Origin: Candidatus Gastranaerophilales bacterium
GTDB lineage: Bacteria; Cyanobacteriota; Vampirovibrionia; Gastranaerophilales; Gastranaerophilaceae
Length of the DNA: 64,000 nt
Direction of reading: 5' to 3'
Assembly (NCBI GenBank): GCA_944325885.1
Contig: CALVBT010000003.1
Coordinates: forward strand, 260,205 to 324,204
Both the position numbers and the translations under genes were made by a program. The notes under the pieces were generated by a model. That model ran no database searches. It was not told where the DNA came from and saw only the letters and a list, made by a program, of their open reading frames with translations. Each line of letters begins with the position of its first letter. Positions within the stretch are counted from its first letter, which is position 1. Below, in pieces: positions 1 to 8,117 of this stretch.

Positions 1-202
1 CTCTGTTTTCGATAGCAAATTGCAAACTGCTCATCATATCAGGTGTAATCTTTGCAATTGTGTCTGTTGTCTGTGCTTCAAGAACAATTCTCGAACCGCC
101 TACAAGGTCCAAACCCAGTTTTGTAGGCTTTTTGATGATTACAACAACTGCTACGATAACAAGCAGGATAATCATCCAAAACATTAATTTCTTGTTTTTC
201 AT
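1..202 (-). CDS. secD: SecD, protein translocase subunit (5' end only)
   Basis: The gene enters from the left edge and only its first 67 codons are visible. SecD works with SecF and SecYEG in the inner membrane and uses the proton gradient to help pull exported proteins through. The visible N-terminus is a short basic stretch, one membrane helix at about residues 8-23 (rich in I, L and V), then the family signature GLDLVGGSRIVLEA, which starts the periplasmic P1 domain. The ATG at 202-200 follows directly from this layout. The divergent neighbour starts at 393, so the 190-base gap probably holds both promoters. SecF cannot be seen because it would lie off the window. Confidence 0.93.
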   Translation of the reverse strand, partial: MKNKKLMFWMIILLVIVAVVVIIKKPTKLGLDLVGGSRIVLEAQTTDTIAKITPDMMSSLQFAIENR

Positions 203-392
203 TTTTTTGCCTCTCTATACCCCTTAAGATAATAATTAGTCAAATTTACAGCATTATTGTAACAAAAAAACAACTCTTAATGTAAAAAAAATCATAAATA
301 ACCCGCCTGTATATTAACCTTTGTAACAATATAGAGGTTTTTTCTAAAACTAATCTCTAATATGCCGATATACAAAACAAGGAAGGCTGTAT

Positions 393-1700
393 ATGAAAAT
401 ACCGGATATTGGAAAGACTATTTTTCATAACAACAATAAAAACTCTGTACCAATAGAGCCAAACGAGGGTTCGGAAAAATTTTTTGATGCAAAATTTAAT
501 GACATGGAAGGTCTTGAACTGGAAAAATCAGACACAACTCCGCCTCAAGACAAAGTCACTGTATCAACTACAGAAAACAGCCGCAGCATAACCAAAACAA
601 AATATATTGGAGAAGAGCCTGTAGAATCCACGGAAACACGAAAAAACGGAACGATAAAATCCACCACAAAACAGCTTGAAAACGGGGATTTTGAAGTTGT
701 TGTCTACAGAGAAAACGGCAGCGTTTACTCAAAAAGCATTTACAAAGATTTTTATCAGGTGTTTTTGATGGACGAAGTCCGATACGATGAAGACGGCAAC
801 ATTGAAAACAAAATATACAGAAACGAAGAAGGCCAGATGGTCAATGAAGGCTACAAAGACGGCAAAATATACCTAAAAGACCAAACAGACGGGATGAGCG
901 TAACCCGGCTGGAAGAAAGAACAGTCTACAACAAAGACGGGAGTATATACATTCACACAAAATACGCATCTGACGGGAGTATAACAGAATCCAAAAAAAA
1001 CAAAAGGACTGATGACCCCGATTATGACAAGTTCTACAAAGAAAACCTTGACGGTGATTTTGATGACGGGTTTGTTCAAGGTATGTCAGGCAGCTGCTAT
1101 TTTGTCAGCACAATACAGAGCCTTTTGAACACTGAAAAAGGCCGTGAAGTTCTAAAAAACAGCATAGATTATGACAAAGAGAAAGGGCTTGTGACAATAA
1201 AATTTTTAGGTGCAGAAAAAGAATACACTTTTAGTGAACAAGAAATTCAAGAAGCAACAGGCAGACTGAGTTCCGGTGATCCTGATTTTGCTGCACTTTC
1301 GTTAGGTTATGAAAAATACAGAGCAGAAGCGCAAGGCAAAGTCATTGACGGCGGCTTTCCCACTGAGGTTATGAAAGCTCTTACAGGGGATGAAGGCACA
1401 TCAAACATAATATTCGGGGTTGCTATGCCTATAGACAAAAAAATGCTGGACACAATGGCAAAAAATCTCCTTACAGGAAACCATGCCATGGTGGTTAACA
1501 CAGTAGAAAGCTCTGTGGATACAGAATTTTCAAAAGAAGATAAAGCTCTCGGACTGGAAAATTCCCACGCATATTCGCTCAAAGACATTGATGATGATTT
1601 TGTTTATGTAACGAACCCGAGTACACAAAAGACAATAAAGCTTAGCAGAGAAAAATTCCTCAAGTCGTTTATAACGTTTGCTGATTTAGAGTTGAAATAG
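393..1700 (+). CDS. Calpain-like (C2 family) cysteine protease with YwqK/MORN-like repeats
   Basis: This 435-residue protein has two parts. Residues about 60-205 carry repeated beta motifs of the type Y-x-(K/E)-D-G-(S/N)-I, similar to YwqK/MORN-like antitoxin or RHS repeats. The C-terminal half looks like a calpain core. An oxyanion-hole glutamine (Q229) is followed by G-M-S-G-S-C with the likely nucleophile C235. H392 in the motif NSHAYSL and N408 in VTNPST complete a Cys-His-Asn triad in the calpain order and spacing. There is no signal peptide or membrane helix, so it is either cytoplasmic or exported by a non-Sec route. A clear Shine-Dalgarno (AAGGAAGG) precedes the ATG. It stands alone between divergent secD and a 700-base spacer. 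The protease assignment rests on motifs; the substrate is unknown. Confidence 0.7.
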   Translation: MKIPDIGKTIFHNNNKNSVPIEPNEGSEKFFDAKFNDMEGLELEKSDTTPPQDKVTVSTTENSRSITKTKYIGEEPVESTETRKNGTIKSTTKQLENGDFEVVVYRENGSVYSKSIYKDFYQVFLMDEVRYDEDGNIENKIYRNEEGQMVNEGYKDGKIYLKDQTDGMSVTRLEERTVYNKDGSIYIHTKYASDGSITESKKNKRTDDPDYDKFYKENLDGDFDDGFVQGMSGSCYFVSTIQSLLNTEKGREVLKNSIDYDKEKGLVTIKFLGAEKEYTFSEQEIQEATGRLSSGDPDFAALSLGYEKYRAEAQGKVIDGGFPTEVMKALTGDEGTSNIIFGVAMPIDKKMLDTMAKNLLTGNHAMVVNTVESSVDTEFSKEDKALGLENSHAYSLKDIDDDFVYVTNPSTQKTIKLSREKFLKSFITFADLELK

Positions 1701-1760
1701 GGGTTTTGAGAATGTTTGTTATGTAAGAATAAAAAATATATTATTTATCTAAACGGGGGT

Positions 1761-1781
1761 AATAGGGGGTATCCCCCTATT
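1761..1781. repeat. Perfect 9-bp hairpin AATAGGGGG/CCCCCTATT
   Basis: Arms 1761-1769 and 1773-1781 are exact inverted copies with a 3-base loop. It lies 60 bases past the protease stop codon. There is no T-run after it, so it is not a classic intrinsic terminator. Confidence 0.6.
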
Positions 1782-1874
1782 GGGCGAAGCTCTTTTGATT
1801 TAGCGTGTTTTTCTTTTTTCATCGCAACAAAAAGAAAAAATGAACAAATAAAAAAGATAAATGTTTTTTCTTAC

Positions 1875-1918
1875 GTTCATTTTCTTTCTTTTTTGCGATA
1901 AAAAGAAAGAAAACGAAC
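1875..1918. repeat. Long purine/pyrimidine hairpin, 19-base arms with one mismatch
   Basis: Arms 1875-1893 and 1900-1918 pair with one mismatch around a 6-base loop (TGCGAT). A weaker, related hairpin lies just upstream at about 1807-1838, with loop TCATCGCAAC, and its right arm resembles this one. The two may be diverged copies of one unit. Confidence 0.6.
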
Positions 1919-1950
1919 CAAAAGAAAGAAAAGAACGCTAAATAATAAAA

Positions 1951-2020
1951 CACAGTAAATTTTTAGAACGAATTTTGCATCCACAAGGTCTGTCAAAATT
2001 CATTCTAAAAACAAACTGTG
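1951..2020. repeat. 27-base imperfect inverted repeat with 16-base loop
   Basis: The left arm starts CACAGT at 1951 and ends GAATTTTG at 1977. The right arm runs from CAAAATTC at 1994 to ACTGTG at 2020. The arms match at all but about four positions. A small GCAGC/GCTGC hairpin follows at 2064-2076. The arrangement resembles a non-autonomous mobile hairpin or a transcription barrier between convergent genes. No target-site duplication was recognised. Confidence 0.55.
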
Positions 2021-2407
2021 TTTAGTCAAAGTTACAACGGCAGAGCCGTAAGACACTTCGTGTGCAGCTTCGCTGCAAAATAATTATTTGTATTTATGTA
2101 CAGTGAAATTTGATTTTGAAACCTTTTACGAAGCTTTGTACAACAACTTATCAAAACATCTGCAGGGCGAGTGTGTCTGAGGGCTGGGTAATTATAACAA
2201 ACACTTTTTATTTTTGTTAGAAAATCTATTTTGACAGCCCGAGTTGCGAGCCTTGAGTTTTGATTAGTTGATGTAGAAGCGTAGTATCAGGTTGAAAAAT
2301 TAAATTCCACTGCAGAATCTAAGAATTAAGCAGCAGGTCTGATTTTAACAATTATCTGTATTAAACAAAAACAAAATAAAAAACTACAAAAAATACATTC
2401 CAAACAA

Positions 2408-3163
2408 TTAACCTCTGGAGGAAATATACAGAACAATAGACCCTGCGCTGCTGAGATTCAACGATTCTGCCTTGTTTGTCATAGGTATTGTTGTCTTTAT
2501 ATCAGCGCACTCAACAGCCTCATCGCTCAACCCGTCAGCTTCTGAACCCAGCATAATCACAAATGGAGAAGAAAAATCTATTGACTCGGGATTGACAATA
2601 TCTCCATGATTTACAACAGTTGCAACAAATTTTGACTCTTTAAAAATCTCTCTTGCCTTTTGCAGCTGCATCTTCACTATCGGAATCTTAAAAAGGCAGC
2701 CAACAGTAGAGCGGACAACTTTTGGATTATAAATATCCACTGTTTCTCCGCACAAAACAACAGCCCCGATGCCAAAAGCACAGGCAGACCGTATCAAAGT
2801 ACCCAAATTGCCTGCATCTTTTACATTTTCTATTAAAAGGACTCTTTTTTCTGCCTTAATATCCTCTGCGCAATAGTCTTTTTGCACTGCAACGGCAACT
2901 GCTTCCGGCACGCTGTCAGTTGTAGAAATCTTTTTCAAAACCGCATCATTAACAAGCACGGTTTTATCCTCTAAAAACTTAAACTTTTCAAGATATTTTT
3001 CGGTCACATAAAGAGTTTTTATCTCTACACCGGAATTATAAGCTTCAAAAACAGGCTTGTATCCCTCGAGCAAAAAAAGCCCAGTTTCTGTCCTGTGTTT
3101 TTTTTGCTGAAGCTTGACAGTTTCTTTTATCTTTTCATTATTCACACTGGTAATTTCTAACAT
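2408..3163 (-). CDS. TrmH/SpoU-family RNA 2'-O-methyltransferase
   Basis: The enzyme transfers a methyl group from S-adenosylmethionine to a ribose 2'-OH in rRNA or tRNA. The N-terminal 90 residues form the RNA-binding domain (motif ETGLFLLEGYKP). The SPOUT knot domain follows, with motif 1 in ENVKDAGNLGTLIRSACAFG, motif 2 in LGSEADGLS, and motif 3 in IPMTNKAESLNLSSAGSI. I chose the ATG at 3163, which gives the family's usual start (MLEITSVNNEKIKE) and overlaps the pepP-like stop codon by a few bases. A second ATG at 3190 has an AGGA site six bases upstream and would add nine residues, so it cannot be excluded. The gene is translationally coupled to the upstream peptidase. The exact target nucleotide cannot be read from sequence. 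Confidence 0.88.
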   Translation of the reverse strand: MLEITSVNNEKIKETVKLQQKKHRTETGLFLLEGYKPVFEAYNSGVEIKTLYVTEKYLEKFKFLEDKTVLVNDAVLKKISTTDSVPEAVAVAVQKDYCAEDIKAEKRVLLIENVKDAGNLGTLIRSACAFGIGAVVLCGETVDIYNPKVVRSTVGCLFKIPIVKMQLQKAREIFKESKFVATVVNHGDIVNPESIDFSSPFVIMLGSEADGLSDEAVECADIKTTIPMTNKAESLNLSSAGSIVLYISSRG

Positions 3164-4788
3164 TTGCCGGCCTGCCAGTCTTTTAGCCATTCTTTTTCCT
3201 GTTCATTCAACAGGTCAAAATCAATTGCACTCTCCTGAAAAGGAACGTGAGAAAACGATTTTATCCTCAACTCACCATCTTCTTTGGTCAGATAGACAGT
3301 GTTTTCGAGTCTTACACCGCCAAAGCCCTCTTTATACAGCCCCGGCTCTATAGTAAAGACCATATTCTCTTTTAAAATTCTTCTGCCTGCTGCCCCGCAA
3401 GAAATTGTCGGCGGGTTTTCATGCACATTTATACCCACACCGTGACCCAGTCCGTGATTAAAATTAAAATCTGACAGTCCGGATTTTTGATGAATTTTTC
3501 TCGCTGTTTTATCCAGCGTAAACCCTGTTGTACGTGCGGTTATCCTGTGATGATAAACATTCAAAAACATTTTCATAACAGTTGTATAAACCTTTTTTTG
3601 CAAAGCAGAAGCCTTGCCTTTGACAAAAGTTCTTGTGATATCGGTAGAATATCCGCCCTCAAAATGTCCGCCGCAATCGAGCAGAACAAAATCACCCTCA
3701 TTTATTTTCACATCTTTTGACGGATGAGAATAATGGATTATAGAAGAATTCTTCCCCGCAGCCAGAATCGTTTTAAAGCTCAGCTGTCTTGCACCCTGAG
3801 AAAGAAACTCTTTTTCCACCGCCTCAGACAGTGCAAACTCCGACAGGTCTTTTTGTTTCTTGACAAGCTCAAACGCTCTGTTCACCACTGCGTCCGTTCT
3901 TTTAAAATTCTTTTTAAAATGAGCAATCTCAGCCTCATTTTTTACGGACTTCATCTCTTTTATAAAATCTTTTTGCGATTCTACAGCTTTTGATTTTATC
4001 AGCTGGTAGTCATAGCAGTTTATTGTAGACGGATTAAAAAAGACCGTTTTAAAAGCTTTTACAGCCCTGTCGAACTCACTTAGCGGTTTTATTTCAAAAT
4101 ATTTTCCGATTTTGGTTTCAAATTTTTCATCCGTAAAAACAAAAGCCTTTTGTTTTGTCAAAACTATTTTTGCCTTAAATGTAGAGGAAAAAGGCGTCTT
4201 GTACTGTCTGCAATTTGTGAGATATGCAATATTTTCAAGATGAGTATCCAAATACGACTCATCTTTTTTCAACCTTCTGACAAGCTTTTTGAACTTTTCA
4301 TCAGCACTCAAACCTGCAATACCCGTATCAATTTGTCTGACAGGCTCGCCGTTGTCGCTTGGTTTTAATTCTGTAAACAATGACACGGGGTCAAAATCGA
4401 GTTTTTTAATTTTGCAATGTTTTTTGTCAAGTTTTGATTTCAAAATTTTATAGAAATTAAGAGAAATTTTCTTTGAAACAACGCCTATCACACTATCAGG
4501 CTCGATTCTATCCGCCAGTTCCGACAAAAAAGTCTGCCCCAGCTGCAGTTTTACGACCTCGGTAGTTTTGTGGTCTACCTCGCTGTCTGCCTGCTCGTGG
4601 TATCTTCCGTCCGCAAACTGCCACATTCTGTCTTTGGAAACCAGCACATCACCTGTTGAGCCGGAAAATCCCGTGACAAAATATCTTGCGCAATTGCACA
4701 GTTCATTGTATTCCACGAGGAACTCGTCTGTTGTATTGACAAGCAAGTAATCAAGCTTGTTCTCAATCAAAAATTCTCTTAATTTCAT
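3157..4788 (-). CDS. Xaa-Pro aminopeptidase (M24B, aminopeptidase P-like)
   Basis: This 543-residue metallopeptidase should remove N-terminal residues that precede proline. Two creatinase-type N-terminal domains (about 1-135 and 165-275) precede the pita-bread catalytic domain (about 285-520). The five dimetal ligands are in place: D371 and D383 in the DCGGHFEGGYSTDITRTF block, H449 in HGLGHGVG, E481 in FTIEPGL, and E495 in GVRLENTV. The length fits the longer eukaryote-like/Clostridium-like XPNPEP1 form rather than the 440-residue E. coli PepP. No signal peptide is present, so it is cytoplasmic. Its stop overlaps the start of the trmH-like gene, suggesting one operon. Upstream lies a copy of the dispersed TATAGTCAACTGACTCCG repeat. 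Confidence 0.92.
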   Translation of the reverse strand: MKLREFLIENKLDYLLVNTTDEFLVEYNELCNCARYFVTGFSGSTGDVLVSKDRMWQFADGRYHEQADSEVDHKTTEVVKLQLGQTFLSELADRIEPDSVIGVVSKKISLNFYKILKSKLDKKHCKIKKLDFDPVSLFTELKPSDNGEPVRQIDTGIAGLSADEKFKKLVRRLKKDESYLDTHLENIAYLTNCRQYKTPFSSTFKAKIVLTKQKAFVFTDEKFETKIGKYFEIKPLSEFDRAVKAFKTVFFNPSTINCYDYQLIKSKAVESQKDFIKEMKSVKNEAEIAHFKKNFKRTDAVVNRAFELVKKQKDLSEFALSEAVEKEFLSQGARQLSFKTILAAGKNSSIIHYSHPSKDVKINEGDFVLLDCGGHFEGGYSTDITRTFVKGKASALQKKVYTTVMKMFLNVYHHRITARTTGFTLDKTARKIHQKSGLSDFNFNHGLGHGVGINVHENPPTISCGAAGRRILKENMVFTIEPGLYKEGFGGVRLENTVYLTKEDGELRIKSFSHVPFQESAIDFDLLNEQEKEWLKDWQAGKC

Positions 4789-4793
4789 AATTT

Positions 4794-5078
4794 CATATAG
4801 TCAACTGACTCCGACTACTTCTTGGATTTTCTTCACGCTCGGACAGTTTCGCCTTTTGTGCTTTGCACAAGCCGGCTCTATGTCCTCGCTCCCCGGGTTT
4901 CACCCGTCCGAAAATCCGCTTGTAGAACCTGTGCAATTGGTAAGTCCGTTTTGTTAAACAAGTCCGGCACAGGCAACACCAGGTAGGGGCATAAAATCTC
5001 GTTTCGACTTTGTCTCAACGGATTTTGCAGCCAGTGCATGGGGTCACTTTAATAAACACAAGCGAAGCCGCCTCAGAC
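4794..5078 (+). repeat. Full-length copy of dispersed intergenic repeat (TATAGTCAACTGACTCCG family)
   Basis: This copy starts with ATATAGTCAACTGACTCCG and fills the gap between the parvulin and the aminopeptidase. It contains the internal blocks GATTTTCTTCACGC, ACAAGTCCGGCACAGGCAAC, and GTGCATGGGGTCACTT, and ends with GCCGCCTCAGAC. The same blocks, in the same order, occur in the copy at 45194-45393. The opening AGTCA/TGACT is a small inverted repeat. No reading frame in it looks coding. Confidence 0.8.
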
Positions 5079-5088
5079 ATAATAAAAA

Positions 5089-5373
5089 CTAGTCTTTTTT
5101 ATCTGTCAAATAAAGCAAATGCCAGCCAAACTGTGTCTGGATAGGTTCGGAAAGGTCGCCGACATTCATAGAAAATGCTGCATCTTCAAACTCTTTTACC
5201 ATTACACCTTTGCCAAAAAAGCCCAAATCACCGCCGTTTGCGCCTGACGGGCAAAGAGAAACCTCTGCTGCAACATCTTCAAACTTTTTGCCGTTTAAGA
5301 TTTCTTCTCTCAATTTTTTTGCTTCTTCTTCTGTTTGTACAAGCAGGTGGCTTGCTCTTACTTCTGTTGTCAT
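5089..5373 (-). CDS. Parvulin-type peptidyl-prolyl cis-trans isomerase (PpiC-like)
   Basis: This is a single-domain rotamase of 94 residues that speeds proline isomerisation during folding. The family pattern is complete: RASHLLVQTEEEA at the start, FEDVAAEVSLCPSG then GGDLGFFGKGVMVKEFEDAAF, and the C-terminal PIQTQFGWHLLYL. The length matches free-standing parvulins such as E. coli PpiC. I chose the ATG at 5373 because an AAGGGA ribosome site lies eight bases upstream. The longer reading frame starting at 5424 adds residues that do not fit the fold. With no signal peptide the protein should be cytoplasmic. The upstream gene at 5467 is divergent. Confidence 0.93.
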   Translation of the reverse strand: MTTEVRASHLLVQTEEEAKKLREEILNGKKFEDVAAEVSLCPSGANGGDLGFFGKGVMVKEFEDAAFSMNVGDLSEPIQTQFGWHLLYLTDKKD

Positions 5374-5429
5374 AACAAAATCCCTTATTTTTCTTACAAA
5401 TAAAATTATAACAGCTTTGTCCATTCTCT

Positions 5430-5457
5430 TGCAATCGTGAAATAAAAAGATTAAAAT
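5430..5457 (+). promoter_or_regulatory. Putative sigma-70 promoter, TTGCAA-16-TAAAAT
   Basis: A -35-like TTGCAA (5430-5435) and a -10-like TAAAAT (5452-5457) are 16 bases apart. The predicted transcript start is only a few bases before the ATG at 5467, and no ribosome site fits in between, so the message would be nearly leaderless. Confidence 0.4.
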
Positions 5458-5466
5458 TTTTTTGTT

Positions 5467-6153
5467 ATGCCGGGTATAAAAAAATTCTCTATTATTTTAT
5501 TTTTCGTAATTCTTGGACTGGCACTGTTTTTCGTAGTGCTAAAGCCCTATCTCACGGCAAAATACATATTTATTGCAAAAAAATATGCAAAAGGACAATA
5601 CACCTGCACCCTCGACAACAACGGCAGACACGTAGGCAGGTTATACAAAATTTCCAACGGCAAAAAGAAACTGCTAAAAACCTATATAAGCAACAGCTGT
5701 ATTTTTGCACGGCCAAAGGTAAATGCAGGATTTTTTGTTTTTGCTATAGGCGGTGGCGGCGGCGCAACCCCCTATGAAAGCGGCCATGCCGGCCAAATTA
5801 TCTCAAAATTCAAAAACATACCCCAGTCTATTGTTGTGATAAAAATCGGCAAAGGCGGCCACGGAACCTTTGTCGGTGAGGACGGAACTTTTATTGATGC
5901 ACAAGACGGCTACCCTACAATCATTGATGATTTGAATATGGTTGCAATGGGCGGGTCAAAATCCACAAGGATGACCCCGCTCGGGCATGAACCGGTTATT
6001 GTGGACTATCACATTCCGGAAAAATATCATTTTCTTTATGATATTTCAAAATCGGCAAAATACGGAGCCGGCGGCCAATACAACCTGCACACAAAAGGCT
6101 CGAGTGCAAAAGCCGAAAGCGGCCACTCAGGAGCCGTCATCATACAATGGTAG
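5467..6153 (+). CDS. Membrane-anchored glycine-rich protein, unknown function
   Basis: The 228-residue protein has one N-terminal membrane helix (about residues 8-27, FSIILFFVILGLALFFVVL) and a non-cytoplasmic domain. The domain holds a GGGGGAT motif near residue 97, a G-x-G-K-G-G-H-G stretch near 125-135, and a closing GAGGQYN...SGHSGAVIIQW block. This pattern resembles glycine-rich domains found in tail-fibre-like and surface proteins, where a GGGGG turn is followed by an IxIGKGG strand. The C-terminal ending VIIxW is also typical of those domains. It converges on a prepilin gene at 6200, 46 bases away, so a pilus or surface role is possible but unproven. The start codon has no clear ribosome site. 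Confidence 0.6.
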   Translation: MPGIKKFSIILFFVILGLALFFVVLKPYLTAKYIFIAKKYAKGQYTCTLDNNGRHVGRLYKISNGKKKLLKTYISNSCIFARPKVNAGFFVFAIGGGGGATPYESGHAGQIISKFKNIPQSIVVIKIGKGGHGTFVGEDGTFIDAQDGYPTIIDDLNMVAMGGSKSTRMTPLGHEPVIVDYHIPEKYHFLYDISKSAKYGAGGQYNLHTKGSSAKAESGHSGAVIIQW

Positions 6154-6199
6154 ATATTTCATATAACCTACCTGTTGAGCCTGTGGTCTGTGCTGATAA

Positions 6200-6868
6200 C
6201 TACCAGCTGATTTTACCTTCTCTAATCAGCTTTGCAGTACAACCCCAGCCATTTCCGCCTTCACCTGATTTACAATCATCTTCATTGCACCCCGGACATC
6301 CGCCGAGAGGATAAACCTGACCATCGCCGTTAACTGTAAAAGCAAAAGTATCAACACCCACCATATTAGGCTCTTTTTGTCCGTTCACATCTACTTCAAA
6401 ATATGCACAACTGTTTTTTACATAATTGCTTTCTGTTCTGTTACAGCCATTAAATGCTTTTGCAGCCCACAGCATACCATCAGCAGTTGCAAAGGTGTAC
6501 CAGCCTTTATCTGTTTGATATTTGTTTCCTGCCTGTCCTGCCAGTGTTTTTTGAGCATATTCATTACCAAAACATCCGCCATTATTTTTACAGTTCTGGG
6601 CAATATTAAATTTTTTCATATACATATTAGTAAAAACTTCTTCTGTATTAGCCCATGGCCAGAGTTTTATTGGTCCGTATTCCTGTCTTAACTCTTTTGT
6701 AGCTGTAGAAACAGTATTGTAAGCCTTTAATACACGAGGGGGAATAGAACGTTCCTCCGAAACCTTTTGAAGTCCAGGAATTGTCATAGCTGCAATTACA
6801 CCGATTATCATAAGGGTCACAAGCGTTTCTGCCAGTGTAAACGCTTTTATCATATTAAATTTTTTCAT
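6200..6868 (-). CDS. Class III prepilin-like protein (type IV pilin / type II pseudopilin family)
   Basis: The N-terminus MKKFNMIKAFTLAETLVTLM is a type III signal. The prepilin peptidase would cut between A and F, and glutamate 5 of the mature form is present. A 20-residue hydrophobic helix follows (IIGVIAAMTIPGL). The globular domain ends with features shared by its paralogues: TADGM.W, EVDVNG.K.PN..GVD.F, and a cysteine-rich GGCPGC...GWGC...EGKISW tail. It is closely related along its full length to the prepilin at 24509-25168. Its assembly partner and role (adhesion, secretion or DNA uptake) are not evident here. It lies 18 bases downstream of wecB on the same strand and may share its transcript. 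Confidence 0.85.
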   Translation of the reverse strand: MKKFNMIKAFTLAETLVTLMIIGVIAAMTIPGLQKVSEERSIPPRVLKAYNTVSTATKELRQEYGPIKLWPWANTEEVFTNMYMKKFNIAQNCKNNGGCFGNEYAQKTLAGQAGNKYQTDKGWYTFATADGMLWAAKAFNGCNRTESNYVKNSCAYFEVDVNGQKEPNMVGVDTFAFTVNGDGQVYPLGGCPGCNEDDCKSGEGGNGWGCTAKLIREGKISW

Positions 6869-6886
6869 ATAAACTCCTTTAAAATC

Positions 6887-8014
6887 CTATTTGCTCAAAT
6901 TATTTTCAAACTCTTTTTTGATAATATCAGCAATTCTTCTGCTTGCAAGACCGTCGCCATAAGGATTTACAGCAGCAGACATTTTTTTGTATTCTTCTTC
7001 ATTGTCGAGAAGTGTCTGTACCTCATTCACAATATTTTGGGTATCGGTACCGGCAAGCTTAACAGTACCATATTGCACAGCCTCAGGACGTTCTGTCGTA
7101 GTCCTCAAGACAAGCACCGGTTTGCCCAGAGAAGGGGCTTCTTCTTGCACTCCGCCTGAATCTGTCATAATAAGATACGAATCCTTCATCAATGTACAAA
7201 ACGGAGCATATTCCATAGGCTCTATCAAATGTATTCTTTCTTTGTTTCCGAGCAATTCATGCACAGGCTCTTGTATATTCGGATTCAAATGCACAGGATA
7301 AACAACCTGAATATCTTTATTTTTTTCAACAAGCTCTAAAACGGCTCTACAAATATTTCTTATCGGCTCGCCAAAATTTTCTCTTCTGTGAGAGGTTAGC
7401 AAAATCGTCTTCAACTCCGGCTTAAGCCCGATATATGACAAGTCAGCCTTATTATTTTCTACTGTATGCAAAAGCGCATCTATAACAGTGTTGCCTGTTT
7501 TGTAGATATGTTCATGCGGAATAGACGATTTTTTTAGATTATCCACGCTTGTATCTGTCGGTGCAAAGTGATAAGAAGAAACAGCATCGGCAAAGACTCT
7601 GTTGATTTCTTCAGGGAACGGATAAAACTTGTTGAATGTTCTAAGTCCTGCTTCCACATGTCCGACAGGAACACGTGAATAAAAAGCAGACAACGCTGCT
7701 GCCATAGAGGTCGTTGTATCTCCGTGAACAAGCACGATATCCGGTTTGCTCTCTTCTATTACATCCTTCATCAAAAGAAGGACTTCTGCCGTAACTTTCC
7801 ACAAATCCTGATTAGGTTTCATTATATTAAGGTCAAAATCAGGTTTTATTTCAAACAGCTTAAGCACCTGATCTAACATCTGCCTGTGCTGTGCTGTTAC
7901 GCAGACCACACTTTTAAACACATCAGGCTGTTTTTCAAACTCTTTTACAAGAGGTGCCATCTTTATTGCTTCGGGTCTTGTACCAAAAACCGTTAAAACT
8001 CTGATTTTAGACAT
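6887..8014 (-). CDS. wecB: UDP-N-acetylglucosamine 2-epimerase (non-hydrolysing)
   Basis: The enzyme interconverts UDP-GlcNAc and UDP-ManNAc in the cytoplasm and feeds cell-surface polysaccharide synthesis. It is 375 residues, the normal length. The family motifs are clear: VFGTRPEAIKMAPLV at the N-terminus, VHGDTTTSMAAAL, GHVEAGLRT, the central LLTSHRRENFG, and the UDP-binding DSGGVQEEAPSLGKPVLVLR block. An AAGGAT site lies upstream of the ATG at 8014. A TagA/WecG-type glycosyltransferase, whose characterised members use UDP-ManNAc or UDP-ManNAcA, lies at 19182, which makes a surface glycan pathway plausible. The downstream prepilin is on the same strand. Confidence 0.95.
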   Translation of the reverse strand: MSKIRVLTVFGTRPEAIKMAPLVKEFEKQPDVFKSVVCVTAQHRQMLDQVLKLFEIKPDFDLNIMKPNQDLWKVTAEVLLLMKDVIEESKPDIVLVHGDTTTSMAAALSAFYSRVPVGHVEAGLRTFNKFYPFPEEINRVFADAVSSYHFAPTDTSVDNLKKSSIPHEHIYKTGNTVIDALLHTVENNKADLSYIGLKPELKTILLTSHRRENFGEPIRNICRAVLELVEKNKDIQVVYPVHLNPNIQEPVHELLGNKERIHLIEPMEYAPFCTLMKDSYLIMTDSGGVQEEAPSLGKPVLVLRTTTERPEAVQYGTVKLAGTDTQNIVNEVQTLLDNEEEYKKMSAAVNPYGDGLASRRIADIIKKEFENNLSK

Positions 8015-8117
8015 AAAAATAATATCCTTAAATTTTAAGATTCAATAAACCGTAATAACTTAAGGATATTATATTGCAAATTTAAATTTTACACAATTTT
8101 ATATAGTCGACTGACAT

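Larger units (their letters stand above)
1701..2407. other. 700-base spacer rich in inverted repeats
   Basis: No convincing gene is seen between the calpain-like protease and the trmH-like gene, which converge here. The spacer holds several strong hairpins, listed separately, followed by a less structured stretch (about 2090-2400). A 61-codon reading frame at 1716-1901 crosses two of the hairpins and has no ribosome site, so it is not called. Confidence 0.6.

Noticed and set aside
1716..1901. 61-codon frame in the hairpin-rich spacer
   Set aside because: It runs through inverted repeats, so its amino-acid pattern follows the hairpins rather than a gene.
4794..5078. Possible integron attC site or IS remnant
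   Set aside because: The AGTCA/TGACT core is short, there is no integrase or transposase gene in the window, and the copies do not sit between cassette-like genes in one direction.
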